Source: Mesorhizobium comanense (lineage in GTDB: Bacteria; Pseudomonadota; Alphaproteobacteria; Rhizobiales; Rhizobiaceae). From it: a stretch of DNA of 64,000 nucleotides. The stretch lies in the NCBI RefSeq assembly GCF_005503535.1, contig NZ_SCNN01000026.1, forward strand, positions 23,457-87,456, read 5' to 3'. Below the pieces are notes generated by a model. That model saw only the letters and a program-made list of their open reading frames with translations. It ran no database searches and was not told where the DNA came from. Made by a program: the position numbers and the translations under genes. This document shows positions 32,473 to 41,384 of the stretch, piece by piece; positions within the stretch are counted from its first letter, which is position 1, and each line of letters starts with the position of its first letter.

Positions 32473-34527
32473 TCAGACGCGGGTGACGACGAATTTCACC
32501 AGGAGAATGTAGAGGAACAGAAGTGTCGCGCGCCCGGTGCCGCCAAAGGAGACCACCCAGGAAAGAAGCGCCGATATCAGCGACACTGCCGCCCGCGCCA
32601 GATCTCCGAAGGACAGCCAGGACAGCAATGCCGAGATGAACAAGGCTGCCGGCTGCATCCTGCCTGCGAGCGGATTCAGCTGGGAAAGAAACGCCGATAT
32701 CTGTTGGCCAATCGTGGCGCCTATCGCCGCCACGCGGACGTCGAATGCGGGGCAGACAATCAGAGCCGGCAGGAACACGACGAAGACCGCCACGAGAAGC
32801 ACGGGAACGGCACGGCTGTCGGACAGAAGCTTCAGCCACAGAGGCTGTTTGCGGATGAAACCGGCCGAACGATCGGACGGTATGATGCCGTCGACGACAA
32901 AGTTCGCGATGCCTGGCCATTGGGCCTCGGCGATCCCGGCGCTGTGACTGCCTTCGACATATTCGCGCTGCACGATCCTGACCGCGGGATCGGTTTCGGC
33001 CGCCGGGCCGGCATCGGCCTGGCGGAAACCATCGAAGCCCGCCCCTCCCACATCCGTGCCGGGTATCCATTGAAGGCCCTTTGGCAGCAGGGCGACGACC
33101 CAGTCCTTGCTGGCGACGACATTGAGCAAGCGCGCCACCCGGCCGTCCCTGACGGGCGTCTTCCAGTCATAGTCGCTGCGCACGACGCTGCCGGCAAAGA
33201 ACACGTTGCCGAACGCGCAGGCCGGATAGTCCGCCAGCCCGCGCGCGGCGAGGTAGGTGCCGTTGGAATGACCGACATAGTGGAACTGCGAGTTCGGATA
33301 TTGCGCCACCGCGCTGACATACTGGTCCATGAACCATTCCGCTTTCAGGCGCCGGACCCAGGGCAGCACGAAAGGCAGCATGGCGAAGTAGCCATAGGTT
33401 GGCGTCCAGGCGCGGAAGCTCACCGGAGCGTTGGCCGCCTCGCGTACTTTTTCCGCGATGCGATGGGTCCAGAAACCATCGTCGCGGATGCCGTGAATGA
33501 CGAACACCGTATGCTTCACGCTGACGTCGGGCTTGTCGATCTCGTCGATCAAAAGATCGGGGTTGGAGGCGACTTCAGCAATGTCCCCGGTTGTCCCTGT
33601 CAGCGCGGTGACGAACCGCTCGCGGCGGGCGCTTGCCACAGCCGCGTCGTCGCCCGATCCCGTGAAGCGGACCGCGCTCTTGTGGTCGGTGTCGTCGAAC
33701 TGGATCAGGAAATAGGTGCGGTTGCCCGACGCGTTGCCGTCGACTGTTATGTCGACCTGGTCGAAGGGCGAAATGAGATCGTCCCGGCTGCCGATGATCT
33801 GGATCAGCATGGGCTCGGCCGGGGACGTGGCGGGCTGGCCCGTGGCGGGCTGGTTCGTGACTGGCTGGTTCGTGACTGGCTCTGGTCGCGAGGCCGCGCC
33901 GGACGCCAGGCAGTGGCGCCGGTAGGCCAGCCAGTGCAGGCGCGTCTGCACCATGAAGGGTGCCCCCATGCGGATGTCGAAGATGGTGGGCACCCAGGCG
34001 TCTTTCAGCGCGGTATGGCCGAGCAATCCGCAGATGTTCAGGCCGATCGAATATCGCCAGCTGAGGCGCTGCGATATCTGCCAGCCGCGATTGAAGGCCG
34101 CCATCAGGATGATCCGGTCCACCCTGGCGGACCATTCCCGCCTCGGCTGGCCGGCGAATTCGTCTTCGGTGCGGAAACCTGGCGGGCATCCCGCCGCGAC
34201 CAGGAACACCCGCCGCGCGATTGTCGCGCCCATGCTGTGCCCGGTCAGGACGATGCGCTCATAGGCGGGTTCTTCCGCGACCAGCGCGTCGATGTCGCGC
34301 AGTATGTCGAGGACGATGTCCACGGCCCGTCTGGTGCCGAGCGCCCGATGATAGGCGAGCTTGGGAACATAGGTGTCGACGCGGCGGTTGCCGGCTTCGC
34401 CAAGCGCCTCGCGGCTCGCCTGCACGACATCAGCCATCCCCTGCGGCGTCGAGCGCCAACCGTGCAGGATGACGACCAGCACCGGCGCACCGGCCCCGAA
34501 ACCTCGCGTAAAGCCTTCCACCGGCAT
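32473..34527 (-). CDS. Membrane protein with two alpha/beta-hydrolase-like modules
   Basis: 684 residues from the ATG at 34527 (RBS AGGGGGG). Module 1 has VLVVILHGWRSTPQG and the nucleophile elbow TGHSMGA. A spacer of pentapeptide repeats (PVTNQ/PATGQ) follows. Module 2 has TVFVIHGIRDDGFWTHRI and elbow YVGHSNGT. The last 130 residues hold about four hydrophobic segments (VPVLLVAVFVVFLPALIV and others), so the protein is C-terminally membrane-anchored. Both elbows are G-H-S-x-G. Two hydrolase domains in tandem plus an anchor is an unusual architecture and I know no named family for it. It could act on lipids or esters. It is monocistronic. Confidence 0.78.
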   Translation of the reverse strand: MPVEGFTRGFGAGAPVLVVILHGWRSTPQGMADVVQASREALGEAGNRRVDTYVPKLAYHRALGTRRAVDIVLDILRDIDALVAEEPAYERIVLTGHSMGATIARRVFLVAAGCPPGFRTEDEFAGQPRREWSARVDRIILMAAFNRGWQISQRLSWRYSIGLNICGLLGHTALKDAWVPTIFDIRMGAPFMVQTRLHWLAYRRHCLASGAASRPEPVTNQPVTNQPATGQPATSPAEPMLIQIIGSRDDLISPFDQVDITVDGNASGNRTYFLIQFDDTDHKSAVRFTGSGDDAAVASARRERFVTALTGTTGDIAEVASNPDLLIDEIDKPDVSVKHTVFVIHGIRDDGFWTHRIAEKVREAANAPVSFRAWTPTYGYFAMLPFVLPWVRRLKAEWFMDQYVSAVAQYPNSQFHYVGHSNGTYLAARGLADYPACAFGNVFFAGSVVRSDYDWKTPVRDGRVARLLNVVASKDWVVALLPKGLQWIPGTDVGGAGFDGFRQADAGPAAETDPAVRIVQREYVEGSHSAGIAEAQWPGIANFVVDGIIPSDRSAGFIRKQPLWLKLLSDSRAVPVLLVAVFVVFLPALIVCPAFDVRVAAIGATIGQQISAFLSQLNPLAGRMQPAALFISALLSWLSFGDLARAAVSLISALLSWVVSFGGTGRATLLFLYILLVKFVVTRV
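33826..33885. repeat. 15-bp tandem repeat, four units, inside the double-hydrolase gene
   Basis: Four consecutive 15-mers on the plus strand: CGTGGCGGGCTGGCC, CGTGGCGGGCTGGTT, CGTGACTGGCTGGTT and CGTGACTGGCTCTGG. They encode a pentapeptide linker (P-V/A-T-N/G-Q) between the two hydrolase modules. The unit is in frame, so copy number can vary without breaking the protein. Confidence 0.85.
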
Positions 34528-35130
34528 GCCTGTCCCCCCTTTTCGGCCCCGTTCGGCTTTTCGGCCCCGTTCGCCTTTTCGGCAATGAATCATGCCTTGC
34601 AGGTGCCGGATTCACGGCCCTGCATCGGGTGGACCTCAAGCTGTTGCGCCGGTGCCCGACCGGGGCATCCAACGCTCCGATCGGCCTTGATGTCCCGCCA
34701 GGACCAGGCTCTTGCTTCGCCGCCCAATACTTCCAAGCATTAGATTCTATGCATATTATGCCCGCTGTCGTCGAAGTCCACTCCAAATCATAAACGATGG
34801 CTGGAAATCGAAGTCTTGTTTCGACTTCAGATTCCCGCCCGTTGATCTTGGCGTGCCTTCGTTTGGGCGAGGAGGCCGGAGCATCGGGGAGAGTGTCGGG
34901 TTGGATCTCCTTGCCAGCAAGAACCCGTCGCCCCTGCTCAAATCCGGACCGTGCCTAGCCCGGATCCCAACCGCCATGGTTCCAGCAGGCAACACTATGC
35001 GAAACGCGTTGTGCGCGGGTCCCTCATTTGGGGGAGGCGACCAGAATCTGGCGCCATACAGTGCCGAGGCCAGTCACGGCTCCAGGAGTTCATCGACATG
35101 AAACACAGCTTCGTACGCAAGGGTGAGATC
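34528..35130. other. Intergenic region, about 600 bp
   Basis: The divergent region between the double-hydrolase gene and a small exported protein gene. It contains the 18-bp tandem repeat at 34539-34583 and an AT-richer block near 34735-34830 that may hold promoters. No convincing coding frame was seen, apart from a possible 11-codon N-terminal extension of the next gene from 35098. Confidence 0.5.
34539..34583. repeat. 18-bp tandem repeat, about 2.5 units, just upstream of the double-hydrolase start
   Basis: CTTTTCGGCCCCGTTCGG at 34539-34556 is repeated with one change at 34557-34574, then half a unit to 34583. It lies between the start codon at 34527 and its probable promoter, so unit number could alter the leader. 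Confidence 0.75.
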
Positions 35131-35433
35131 ATGAAAGGTCTTGCAATCGCAGCCATCGCGGCATTCGCCGCCGTCGGTCCGGTGTCCATCGCGGACGCCG
35201 CGGCATCTGTTCTCAAGCTTCACAAGACGAGCGTCGACGGGTGCCAGAAATTCGTGACGCCCAATGGCAAGACCTGGAAAGCGGTCGGGAAAATCGTCGT
35301 GCAGGGGACATGCCCGGCGGAATTGAAGGGCAAGCCGACAATCCACGGCGAAGTGCTCGATGCGCACTCGATCAAGCTGGCCAACGGCTCCATCTGCCGG
35401 TTCGACGATCAAGGCAAGGGGCGGTGCAGCTGA
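35131..35433 (+). CDS. Small exported protein of unknown function
   Basis: 100 residues from the ATG at 35131 (RBS AAGGGTGAG), or 111 from 35098, which also has a GGAG. The signal peptide is MKGLAIAAIAAFAAVGPVSI then ADAAA. The mature part of about 75 residues has three or four cysteines (DGCQKF, GTCPAEL, SICRFD, RCS), enough for two disulfides, and a KLHKTSVDGCQKFVTPNGKTW lead. No family is recognised; the small disulfide-rich shape suggests a periplasmic or secreted binding or inhibitor protein. Confidence 0.7.
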   Translation: MKGLAIAAIAAFAAVGPVSIADAAASVLKLHKTSVDGCQKFVTPNGKTWKAVGKIVVQGTCPAELKGKPTIHGEVLDAHSIKLANGSICRFDDQGKGRCS

Positions 35434-35546
35434 CATCGGTGCTGCTCCCGCAACGGGACGGACCGCTCGCCAGAATGTGGTGCCGGACCCGGTGCATGAG
35501 AAGCGCGTTGAGCTTCCCCTTGGCGTTTCGCAAAAAACAGAGAGCT

Positions 35547-35585
35547 AGAGCCGTTCAGCGATTCCGGTCGGCGCTGAACGGCTCT
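35547..35585 (-). terminator. Rho-independent terminator of the aldo/keto reductase gene
   Basis: A perfect 14-bp stem AGAGCCGTTCAGCG / CGCTGAACGGCTCT (35547-35560, 35572-35585) lies 15 nt past the stop on the minus strand, with a T6 run about 10 nt beyond. Confidence 0.7.
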
Positions 35586-35599
35586 CATTTCGAACAGCC

Positions 35600-36481
35600 T
35601 CAGGCGGCTGCCTTCTCGCCGGCAATGCCGTTCAGCACCGCGATCGCGTCGGCCGGCAGCTCCAGTTCTGCCGCCGCCAGGTTCTCGCGGAGATGGCCGA
35701 CCGAGGAGGTGCCGGGGATGAGCAGGATGTTGGGCGCGCGGCGCAGCAGCCAGGCCAGCGCCACCTGCATCGGTGTCGCGCCAAGCTTCCGGGCGACGCT
35801 GGCCAGCGTGTCCGACTGCAGCGGCGTGAAGCCGCCAAGCGGGAAGAACGGCACATAGGCGATGCCGGCGGCGCCGAGCGTGTCGATCAGCGCGTCATCG
35901 TTGCGGTGGGCGATGTTGTAGAGGTTCTGCACGCACACGATCGGGGCGATCCGGCGCGCCTCTTCGACCTGGGTCAGCGTGACGTTGCTCAGCCCGATAT
36001 GCCTGATCAGGCCTTGCTGTTGCAATTCCGCCAGAACCGAGACTTGCCCTGCGATCGAGCCTTCGGACGGTTCATGCAGGCCGTCGGTGCGGCGGAAGTT
36101 CACCACGTCGAGCGCATCGAGGCCGAGATTGCGCATGTTATCGTGCACGGCTTGCTTGAGTTCATCGGGAGCCATGGCCGGCAGCCATGCGCCCTTGTCG
36201 TCGCGGCGGGCGCCGATCTTGGTGACGAGGGTGAGGCCGGCGGGGTAGGGGTGCAGCGCTTCGCGGATGATCTGGTTGGTGACGTGCGGCCCGTAGAAAT
36301 CCGAAGTGTCGATGTGGTCGACGCCGCTGGCGATCGCCTCGCGCAGCACGGCAAGGGCCGCGTCGCGGTCCTTCGGCGGCCCGAACACGCCGGGGCCGGC
36401 CAGCTGCATGGCGCCGTAGCCCAGGCGCTTCACAGTGCGGTCGCCGAGCTTGAACGTCCCGGCCTTGCTGATGTCGGTCAT
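35600..36481 (-). CDS. Aldo/keto reductase
   Basis: 293 residues from the ATG at 36481 (RBS AAAAGGAGA). The longer frame to 37144 is not family-like. The TIM-barrel aldo/keto reductase motifs are present: YGAMQLAGPGVFG, the catalytic SGVDHIDTSDFYG (Asp and Tyr), VTKIG (Lys), RHIGLSNVTLTQVEEA, and the cofactor-binding IPGTSSVGHLRENLAA typical of NADP(H) enzymes. It reduces carbonyls of unknown identity. A LysR gene is divergent across 93 bp, the usual pairing for inducible control. Confidence 0.92.
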   Translation of the reverse strand: MTDISKAGTFKLGDRTVKRLGYGAMQLAGPGVFGPPKDRDAALAVLREAIASGVDHIDTSDFYGPHVTNQIIREALHPYPAGLTLVTKIGARRDDKGAWLPAMAPDELKQAVHDNMRNLGLDALDVVNFRRTDGLHEPSEGSIAGQVSVLAELQQQGLIRHIGLSNVTLTQVEEARRIAPIVCVQNLYNIAHRNDDALIDTLGAAGIAYVPFFPLGGFTPLQSDTLASVARKLGATPMQVALAWLLRRAPNILLIPGTSSVGHLRENLAAAELELPADAIAVLNGIAGEKAAA

Positions 36482-36574
36482 GGTCTCGTCTCCTTTTGAT
36501 GAGGCCAATATAGACAAGACGCTGCTGCGCGATAATATCGTGTAATTGAAACAGCCTGTGCGGAAGGGCGAACA

Positions 36575-37480
36575 ATGGCGGCGGATCTCGGCGACCTGCA
36601 GGCGTTCATGGCGGTGGCACGGGCCGGCGGTTTTCGCGAGGCGGCGCGCCTCGGCAAGGTCAGCGCCTCCAGCCTCTCGGAGACGGTGCGGCGGCTGGAG
36701 AGCGGGCTCGGCGTGCGGCTGCTCAACCGCACCACGCGCAGCGTGGCGCCCACCGAGGCAGGCGCGCGCCTGCTCGAGCGGCTCGGCCCCGCGCTGGGCG
36801 AGGTCGAGGCCGCGCTCGACGTGGTCAACGGTTTTCGCGGCCGCCCGGCAGGCACGCTGCGCCTCAATGTGCCCGTGGTGGCCGCCAAACTGGTGCTGCC
36901 GCGCTTGTTGCCGCCCTTCCTGGCCGCCTATCCCGACATCCGCCTGGAAGTGACCGCCGAGGACAATTTCGTAGACATACTGGCGAGCGGCTGCGACGCC
37001 GGCATCCGCTATGAAGAGCGGCTGGAGCAGGACATGATCGCCGTGCCGATCGGTCCGCGCAGGCAACGTTACGCGACGGCCGCGGCAACGCCCTATCTCG
37101 ACCGCCATGGCCGGCCCGAACATCCGCGCGACCTTCTCGCTCACGCCTGCCTGCGCGGCCGCTTCGCCAGCGGCGTGACGCTGCCCTGGGAGTTCGAACG
37201 CGACGGCGAGGTGGTGAGCGTCGACCCGGCCGGCCCGCTGCTGGTCAGCACCGGCACGGCCATGGCGCTTGCGCTCGAAGTGGCGGTCGCCGGCGGCGGC
37301 ATCGTCTCCTTGTTCGAGGACTGGCTACGCCCCTATTTCGACGACGGCCGGCTGGAGCCGGTGCTGGAGCCCTGGTGGCAGGAGTTTTCCGGCCCGTTCC
37401 TCTACTATCCCGGCCGTCGCCTGACGCCGGCGCCGCTCAGGGCCTTCATCGATTTCGTCGCCGGGATGCGGTGGGGGTGA
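36575..37480 (+). CDS. LysR-family transcriptional regulator
   Basis: 301 residues. The N-terminal winged helix (DLQAFMAVARAGGFREAARL, VSASSLSETVRRLESGLGVRLLNRTTRSVAPT) is followed by a CrgA-type effector domain (GTLRLNVPVVAAKLVLPRLL, YPDIRLEVTAEDNFVDILA, GCDAGIRYEE). The divergent aldo/keto reductase gene is its likely target. The 11-bp palindrome CGATAATATCG at 36530-36540 lies in the shared region and could be its site. Confidence 0.92.
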   Translation: MAADLGDLQAFMAVARAGGFREAARLGKVSASSLSETVRRLESGLGVRLLNRTTRSVAPTEAGARLLERLGPALGEVEAALDVVNGFRGRPAGTLRLNVPVVAAKLVLPRLLPPFLAAYPDIRLEVTAEDNFVDILASGCDAGIRYEERLEQDMIAVPIGPRRQRYATAAATPYLDRHGRPEHPRDLLAHACLRGRFASGVTLPWEFERDGEVVSVDPAGPLLVSTGTAMALALEVAVAGGGIVSLFEDWLRPYFDDGRLEPVLEPWWQEFSGPFLYYPGRRLTPAPLRAFIDFVAGMRWG

Positions 37481-37867
37481 ATCGCAGAGCGAGATGCGGC
37501 CCATCCGGCAGGGCTTGGCGTTCGAGAGCCGCCATCCCGCGAGCATGAGGGCCTCGACCCAAAAATACTGGAAATATTCATGCGGCATACATTGCGCGAT
37601 CGCGACGAGAAACGGTGCGGATGCTCGCCGGGTCCGGTTTTATATGTCACTGCTTACTCATTTTCGTCATTCGATTCGTAGATTGTGCCGAATTTCATAA
37701 ATGTAATTTTTACTATTCGATAACAACACCACGTTGCCAAGTAAAAATATGGGTATATGCTGCCTCCGTTATTTTGGTTTCTGCTCTGAATTATATTAGA
37801 GCTATATAATATGTGTGAAATTTGCCTGCGATGCTGTCGTGCTCGCCCCTCTATCAGAGGCAGGTCA
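37481..37867. other. AT-rich intergenic region at the left edge of the RTX locus, 387 bp
   Basis: From about 37640 the base composition drops sharply in GC (TTTCATAAATGTAATTTTT and similar), marking entry into the compositionally distinct RTX/secretion region. It probably holds a promoter for the small exported protein gene. No coding frame or repeat was recognised. Confidence 0.5.
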
Positions 37868-38380
37868 ATGCAGATAGGCCGAGCTTTTCTCGTCTTGTTG
37901 GGAATTCTCACGCTTTCGCCTACCGCAGGCTGGGCCGAGGTGCCGGATGGAAATGATGGCGCGACAAGGCGGCTTGCCGAGAAATCGAAGCAGCATTCGA
38001 GGTCGCCCTCGCAGTGCCCAGCCCTGACCATGGTGCACGGTGAGGATCCGCTGTCGAGCGTGATTGTGTGGCTGCGGATCACGTCCGACCGGGAGGCCGT
38101 GAGTTGCCTTCGCGGCCTGGCGATGGAACTGGGGCCGGACAGGATGCTGACGTGGCTGGAGAAAAATGGCTTCAAGGCAAGGTTCATCAAGCAGTTCGGC
38201 AAGAGCAATCGCGACATACTTCTTTCCGCGGTATGGCCGATCCGAGATGCTGGACTGCTCTACAATCCGGGAGGACTCTGGTCTCTCCAAATTCGCCTCA
38301 TGGCCTACAATCAAGTATTTTCGTTCTGGTGGCGTGGGCCGGAGAGCTTGGTCGTCGATCAATCTTATACGTTCGAGTAG
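37868..38380 (+). CDS. Small exported protein upstream of the RTX gene
   Basis: 170 residues from the ATG at 37868 (RBS AGAGGCAGG). The signal peptide is MQIGRAFLVLLGILTLSPTA then GWAEV. The mature part has two cysteines (SQCPALT, SCLRGLA) and a helical middle (MELGPDRMLTWLEKNGFKARFIKQF). It ends 35 nt before the first RTX gene and is probably co-transcribed with it. Unrecognised; a role as helper, inhibitor or regulator of the RTX product is possible from position only. Confidence 0.65.
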   Translation: MQIGRAFLVLLGILTLSPTAGWAEVPDGNDGATRRLAEKSKQHSRSPSQCPALTMVHGEDPLSSVIVWLRITSDREAVSCLRGLAMELGPDRMLTWLEKNGFKARFIKQFGKSNRDILLSAVWPIRDAGLLYNPGGLWSLQIRLMAYNQVFSFWWRGPESLVVDQSYTFE

Positions 38381-38415
38381 ACATCTACGTTTGAATAGAG
38401 GTGGGAGTATATGTC

Positions 38416-40374
38416 ATGTCCGAAATCCGTATTGCGGTAAATTACATCAACTTCACCCCTGGTTTTGGGCACTTGCAGCTCGTCTACGTCGATGGCGCGA
38501 ACGAGACCGAAATTGAGGTTCAGGCGGGATATCTGGTAACGTTGGGGTCGTTCGTATTCCTTCCAGCGCGGGATCATCCTCAAAATACACCCAATTACAA
38601 TCAGATCGGGTATTACTATACGGTGGCCCTTGATTTAGGCGGGAGAGAGGCCGAGGACGTCTGGAACATATTTATGCAAGTAAATACGCAGTATTATATA
38701 GAATATCCTGACGTTAGTTACGATCTATATAAAAATAGTAACTCTTATGCGGCGACACTTTTGGGAGTGGCGGGATTCGATATCTCTGATTACTACGATC
38801 AGTTGCACCTTGGGATCATTTCTTCGACCCCAGGCTCGGAGACCGACATCCTGCAGATTGCCTCCGATGCAATACCCCTTCACCTGAATGGGACGGACGG
38901 CAACGACATCCTGCGCGGCGGTCTGTACTATGACGTGCTTTCGGGCGGTGCGGGTGATGATATCCTGTGGGGCCGCCAAGGGGCTGACACGCTCGACGGC
39001 GGTGACGGCTGGGATGTCTCTGACTATCGCGATTCAGCGACGGGTGTAAACATAGACTTAACCCGGGAATACCAGGTCGGCGGCGATGCGCAGGACGACA
39101 AGCTGCTCAACATCGAGGAGATTCGCGGCTCGGCCCACGACGATGTCCTGAAGGGCGGTCCGGGCGACAATATCCTTAGGGGCGAGGGCGGCAACGATAC
39201 GCTCTACGGCAGCGCCGGCGCGGACCGGCTGTTTGGCGGCGACGGCAACGACACCTTCTACCTCGACGCTTTTGGCAAGGAATTCGCGGTCGGCGGCGCG
39301 GGAGACGACATATTCATCTTCGACAATCTGCCGCCGTTCGGACCGATGGATCCGACCATCGATTTCGGAAACCTGGCCGGGACGTTCAACCCGACCATCG
39401 TGTGGGGTGGTGCCGGCGCGGATGAACTGCGGTTCGTCAACGCGCAGAACACTGCGTATTCCTGGGCTGGAATCTTCGTCGTCTATGATCCGTCTCTCAC
39501 CGAAGAGAACGTCATGAATCTGGACTACGCCAAGCTGCGCGAATACTATCACGACGAAGTCGTTCAGGAGTATAACGGGTATCCTTCGATCATCGTCGTC
39601 AACCCGGATGCCGATGATTTCATCACTTACAATGGGCATCGGTTCGGCGCTGTCGATGTCGGCATCGTCCAGGAGAATCTCTTCACCAATCCCAACGGCG
39701 GTGAAATAGGAGACAGATATTACGGCTACAAAGAGGGTGGATGGGACTATGACGCCCTGATCTACCAGGATACGTTGTACGACCCCCATCAGCGTGACGC
39801 GATATGGCTTCGGGAGGCAACCGGATACGATATGTTCGGCCGCCCGGACGGTTATCCTCGTGTCGAGATATGGGGCTTCCGGAACGGTGACTTCGGAATT
39901 GAATTCAACGGCGTCACCGCCCGCCACGAATACAAGGATGGCACTCCAAACGGGCAATGGCTGACCGAAGGTGGCAACACGGCATTCGCCGAGATGTTCG
40001 ACACCAACTCCAGGTTCTCCTTCCCGATCTCGACCTTCACGCTCGACCCCCCGGGACAGCGGATGGCCATGGCCGGGAATGTCACCGGGAGGGCGGGAGG
40101 CGATGGCGGGGCGGCTTCGGCGCGGCATGTCGCGGCCAATGACGCGGGCGGGCTTCACCTGGGTCTTGCCGGCGCCGATATCGGCGATGTCCCGCATGGC
40201 GGCGCGGCGCATGAGACCGTCGATCTCGACAGCGTCGCCGGGGCCGCGCCGCCCGCGGACTATATCCGCTTCGACGGCGCGATCGGCATTATGCTGGCTG
40301 ACATGGCGTCCAACGACAATCCCGGCCCGGGCGATTTCTGGTACGAACCGGAGCCCATCGGCGCGCTCGTCTGA
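38416..40374 (+). CDS. RTX-type calcium-binding secreted protein 1
   Basis: 652 residues from the ATG at 38416 (RBS GGGAG; a GTG at 38401 is less likely). There is no N-terminal signal peptide. An unknown N-terminal domain (1-150, with FGHLQLVYVDG and NSNSYAATLLG) precedes hemolysin-type Ca2+ nonapeptides (158-302: GTDGNDILRGG, GGAGDDILWG, GGNDTLYG, GGDGNDTFYL). A large middle region follows, then a C-terminus ending GDFWYEPEPIGALV. That tail is nearly identical in the second RTX protein and is likely part of the type I secretion signal. The ATPase and adaptor genes lie 3.4 kb downstream. The role (enzyme, adhesin or toxin) is unknown. Confidence 0.83.
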   Translation: MSEIRIAVNYINFTPGFGHLQLVYVDGANETEIEVQAGYLVTLGSFVFLPARDHPQNTPNYNQIGYYYTVALDLGGREAEDVWNIFMQVNTQYYIEYPDVSYDLYKNSNSYAATLLGVAGFDISDYYDQLHLGIISSTPGSETDILQIASDAIPLHLNGTDGNDILRGGLYYDVLSGGAGDDILWGRQGADTLDGGDGWDVSDYRDSATGVNIDLTREYQVGGDAQDDKLLNIEEIRGSAHDDVLKGGPGDNILRGEGGNDTLYGSAGADRLFGGDGNDTFYLDAFGKEFAVGGAGDDIFIFDNLPPFGPMDPTIDFGNLAGTFNPTIVWGGAGADELRFVNAQNTAYSWAGIFVVYDPSLTEENVMNLDYAKLREYYHDEVVQEYNGYPSIIVVNPDADDFITYNGHRFGAVDVGIVQENLFTNPNGGEIGDRYYGYKEGGWDYDALIYQDTLYDPHQRDAIWLREATGYDMFGRPDGYPRVEIWGFRNGDFGIEFNGVTARHEYKDGTPNGQWLTEGGNTAFAEMFDTNSRFSFPISTFTLDPPGQRMAMAGNVTGRAGGDGGAASARHVAANDAGGLHLGLAGADIGDVPHGGAAHETVDLDSVAGAAPPADYIRFDGAIGIMLADMASNDNPGPGDFWYEPEPIGALV

Positions 40375-40857
40375 GCGCGGACCGCGCCGGGGCCACGGCG
40401 CCGTCACAGCCGACATCGAAAAAAGGGGCCGCGAGCACACGCGGATGGCCGAACCGGATCAGGATAGATGCCGCGCGGATGCGCGCGGCAGCGAGCTCGA
40501 TCGGTTGTGTCACAAATAGAATACGCTCAGTCATATACAGTCAACTTTCTGGTGTTTCTGCAGTGTGGCTTGAGAATAGAAATTCATGAATGAAAATTAG
40601 CAATATAAAATATAATAATCCGATCACTATTTACTTGCGCTTGTGCGATTACCGCATATGATCACGAAAACGTTACCCCAGTTACGGCTGCGCTGACGTG
40701 AGGGTCCTCAGCTACGTCCCCTGCAATGCTGTGGATTCTAACGTCAATTCCCGGGGCGCGGTTCTGGGGCGGGTTCGAAGAAGCCGATGGAGAGATCGAG
40801 TTGCCCGGGGTGTCGACAAGCGGATTTCGTGACGCCCGAGGCGCAATTGGATGTCGA
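40375..40857. other. Intergenic region between the RTX1 gene and the next small gene, 483 bp
   Basis: AT-rich around 40500-40640. It probably contains a promoter. An in-frame extension of the next gene from 40726 is possible but lacks an RBS. No repeat or further gene was seen. Confidence 0.45.
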
Positions 40858-41211
40858 ATGCCAAGCTTGAGGGCGACCAGGACAACCCTGTCCACATGCC
40901 TGCTCGCGGTGGCGCTCACCATACGCTTCACCGCGGATTCGCATGCGAATCTAATCGGAGCAACGGTGGAATCGGACCCGGCTAGATTTGCAGAAATCAT
41001 TGTCAAGCAAGGAAATGTGGACAGGGAATTTATTTATTGTCTGCAAGACATACGCCTGTTCAATGATCCAGAAAGTGAAAACTGCAAATATACAGTAAGC
41101 AAGATCGATATAATTTCGAAAAAATTCGGCTATGGCCGACTTGGTGAGAACAATTTAGCTATCCTGAAAGAAATACTTGCCTATGTATCGGCATCCATGG
41201 AAAGGAACTAG
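40858..41211 (+). CDS. Small exported protein between the RTX genes
   Basis: 117 residues from the ATG at 40858. The start is uncertain because the RBS is weak. A signal-peptide-like N-terminus (LRATRTTLSTCLLAVALTIRF) precedes a short mature part with two cysteines (FIYCLQDI, SENCKYTV) and a helical C-terminus. The codon use is AT-rich, like the rest of the locus. I recognise no family. It and the following gene are similar in size and layout, but I see no clear sequence similarity between them. Confidence 0.55.
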   Translation: MPSLRATRTTLSTCLLAVALTIRFTADSHANLIGATVESDPARFAEIIVKQGNVDREFIYCLQDIRLFNDPESENCKYTVSKIDIISKKFGYGRLGENNLAILKEILAYVSASMERN

Positions 41212-41384
41212 CGCGTGGCCCTTATCGACGTTCTTTCGAAGGTATCTTTTGTCAACGGAGCGGCCGACGTAGAGCTTGGGTTTAGCTATCGCGCTGTCCG
41301 AAGATAGTCGGCCTGTCGAGGATCGGGACGAGCATGGCAGCACAGTGCTGAATTCGCGCAATGCAGCAAGGGAGCCATTACAAA

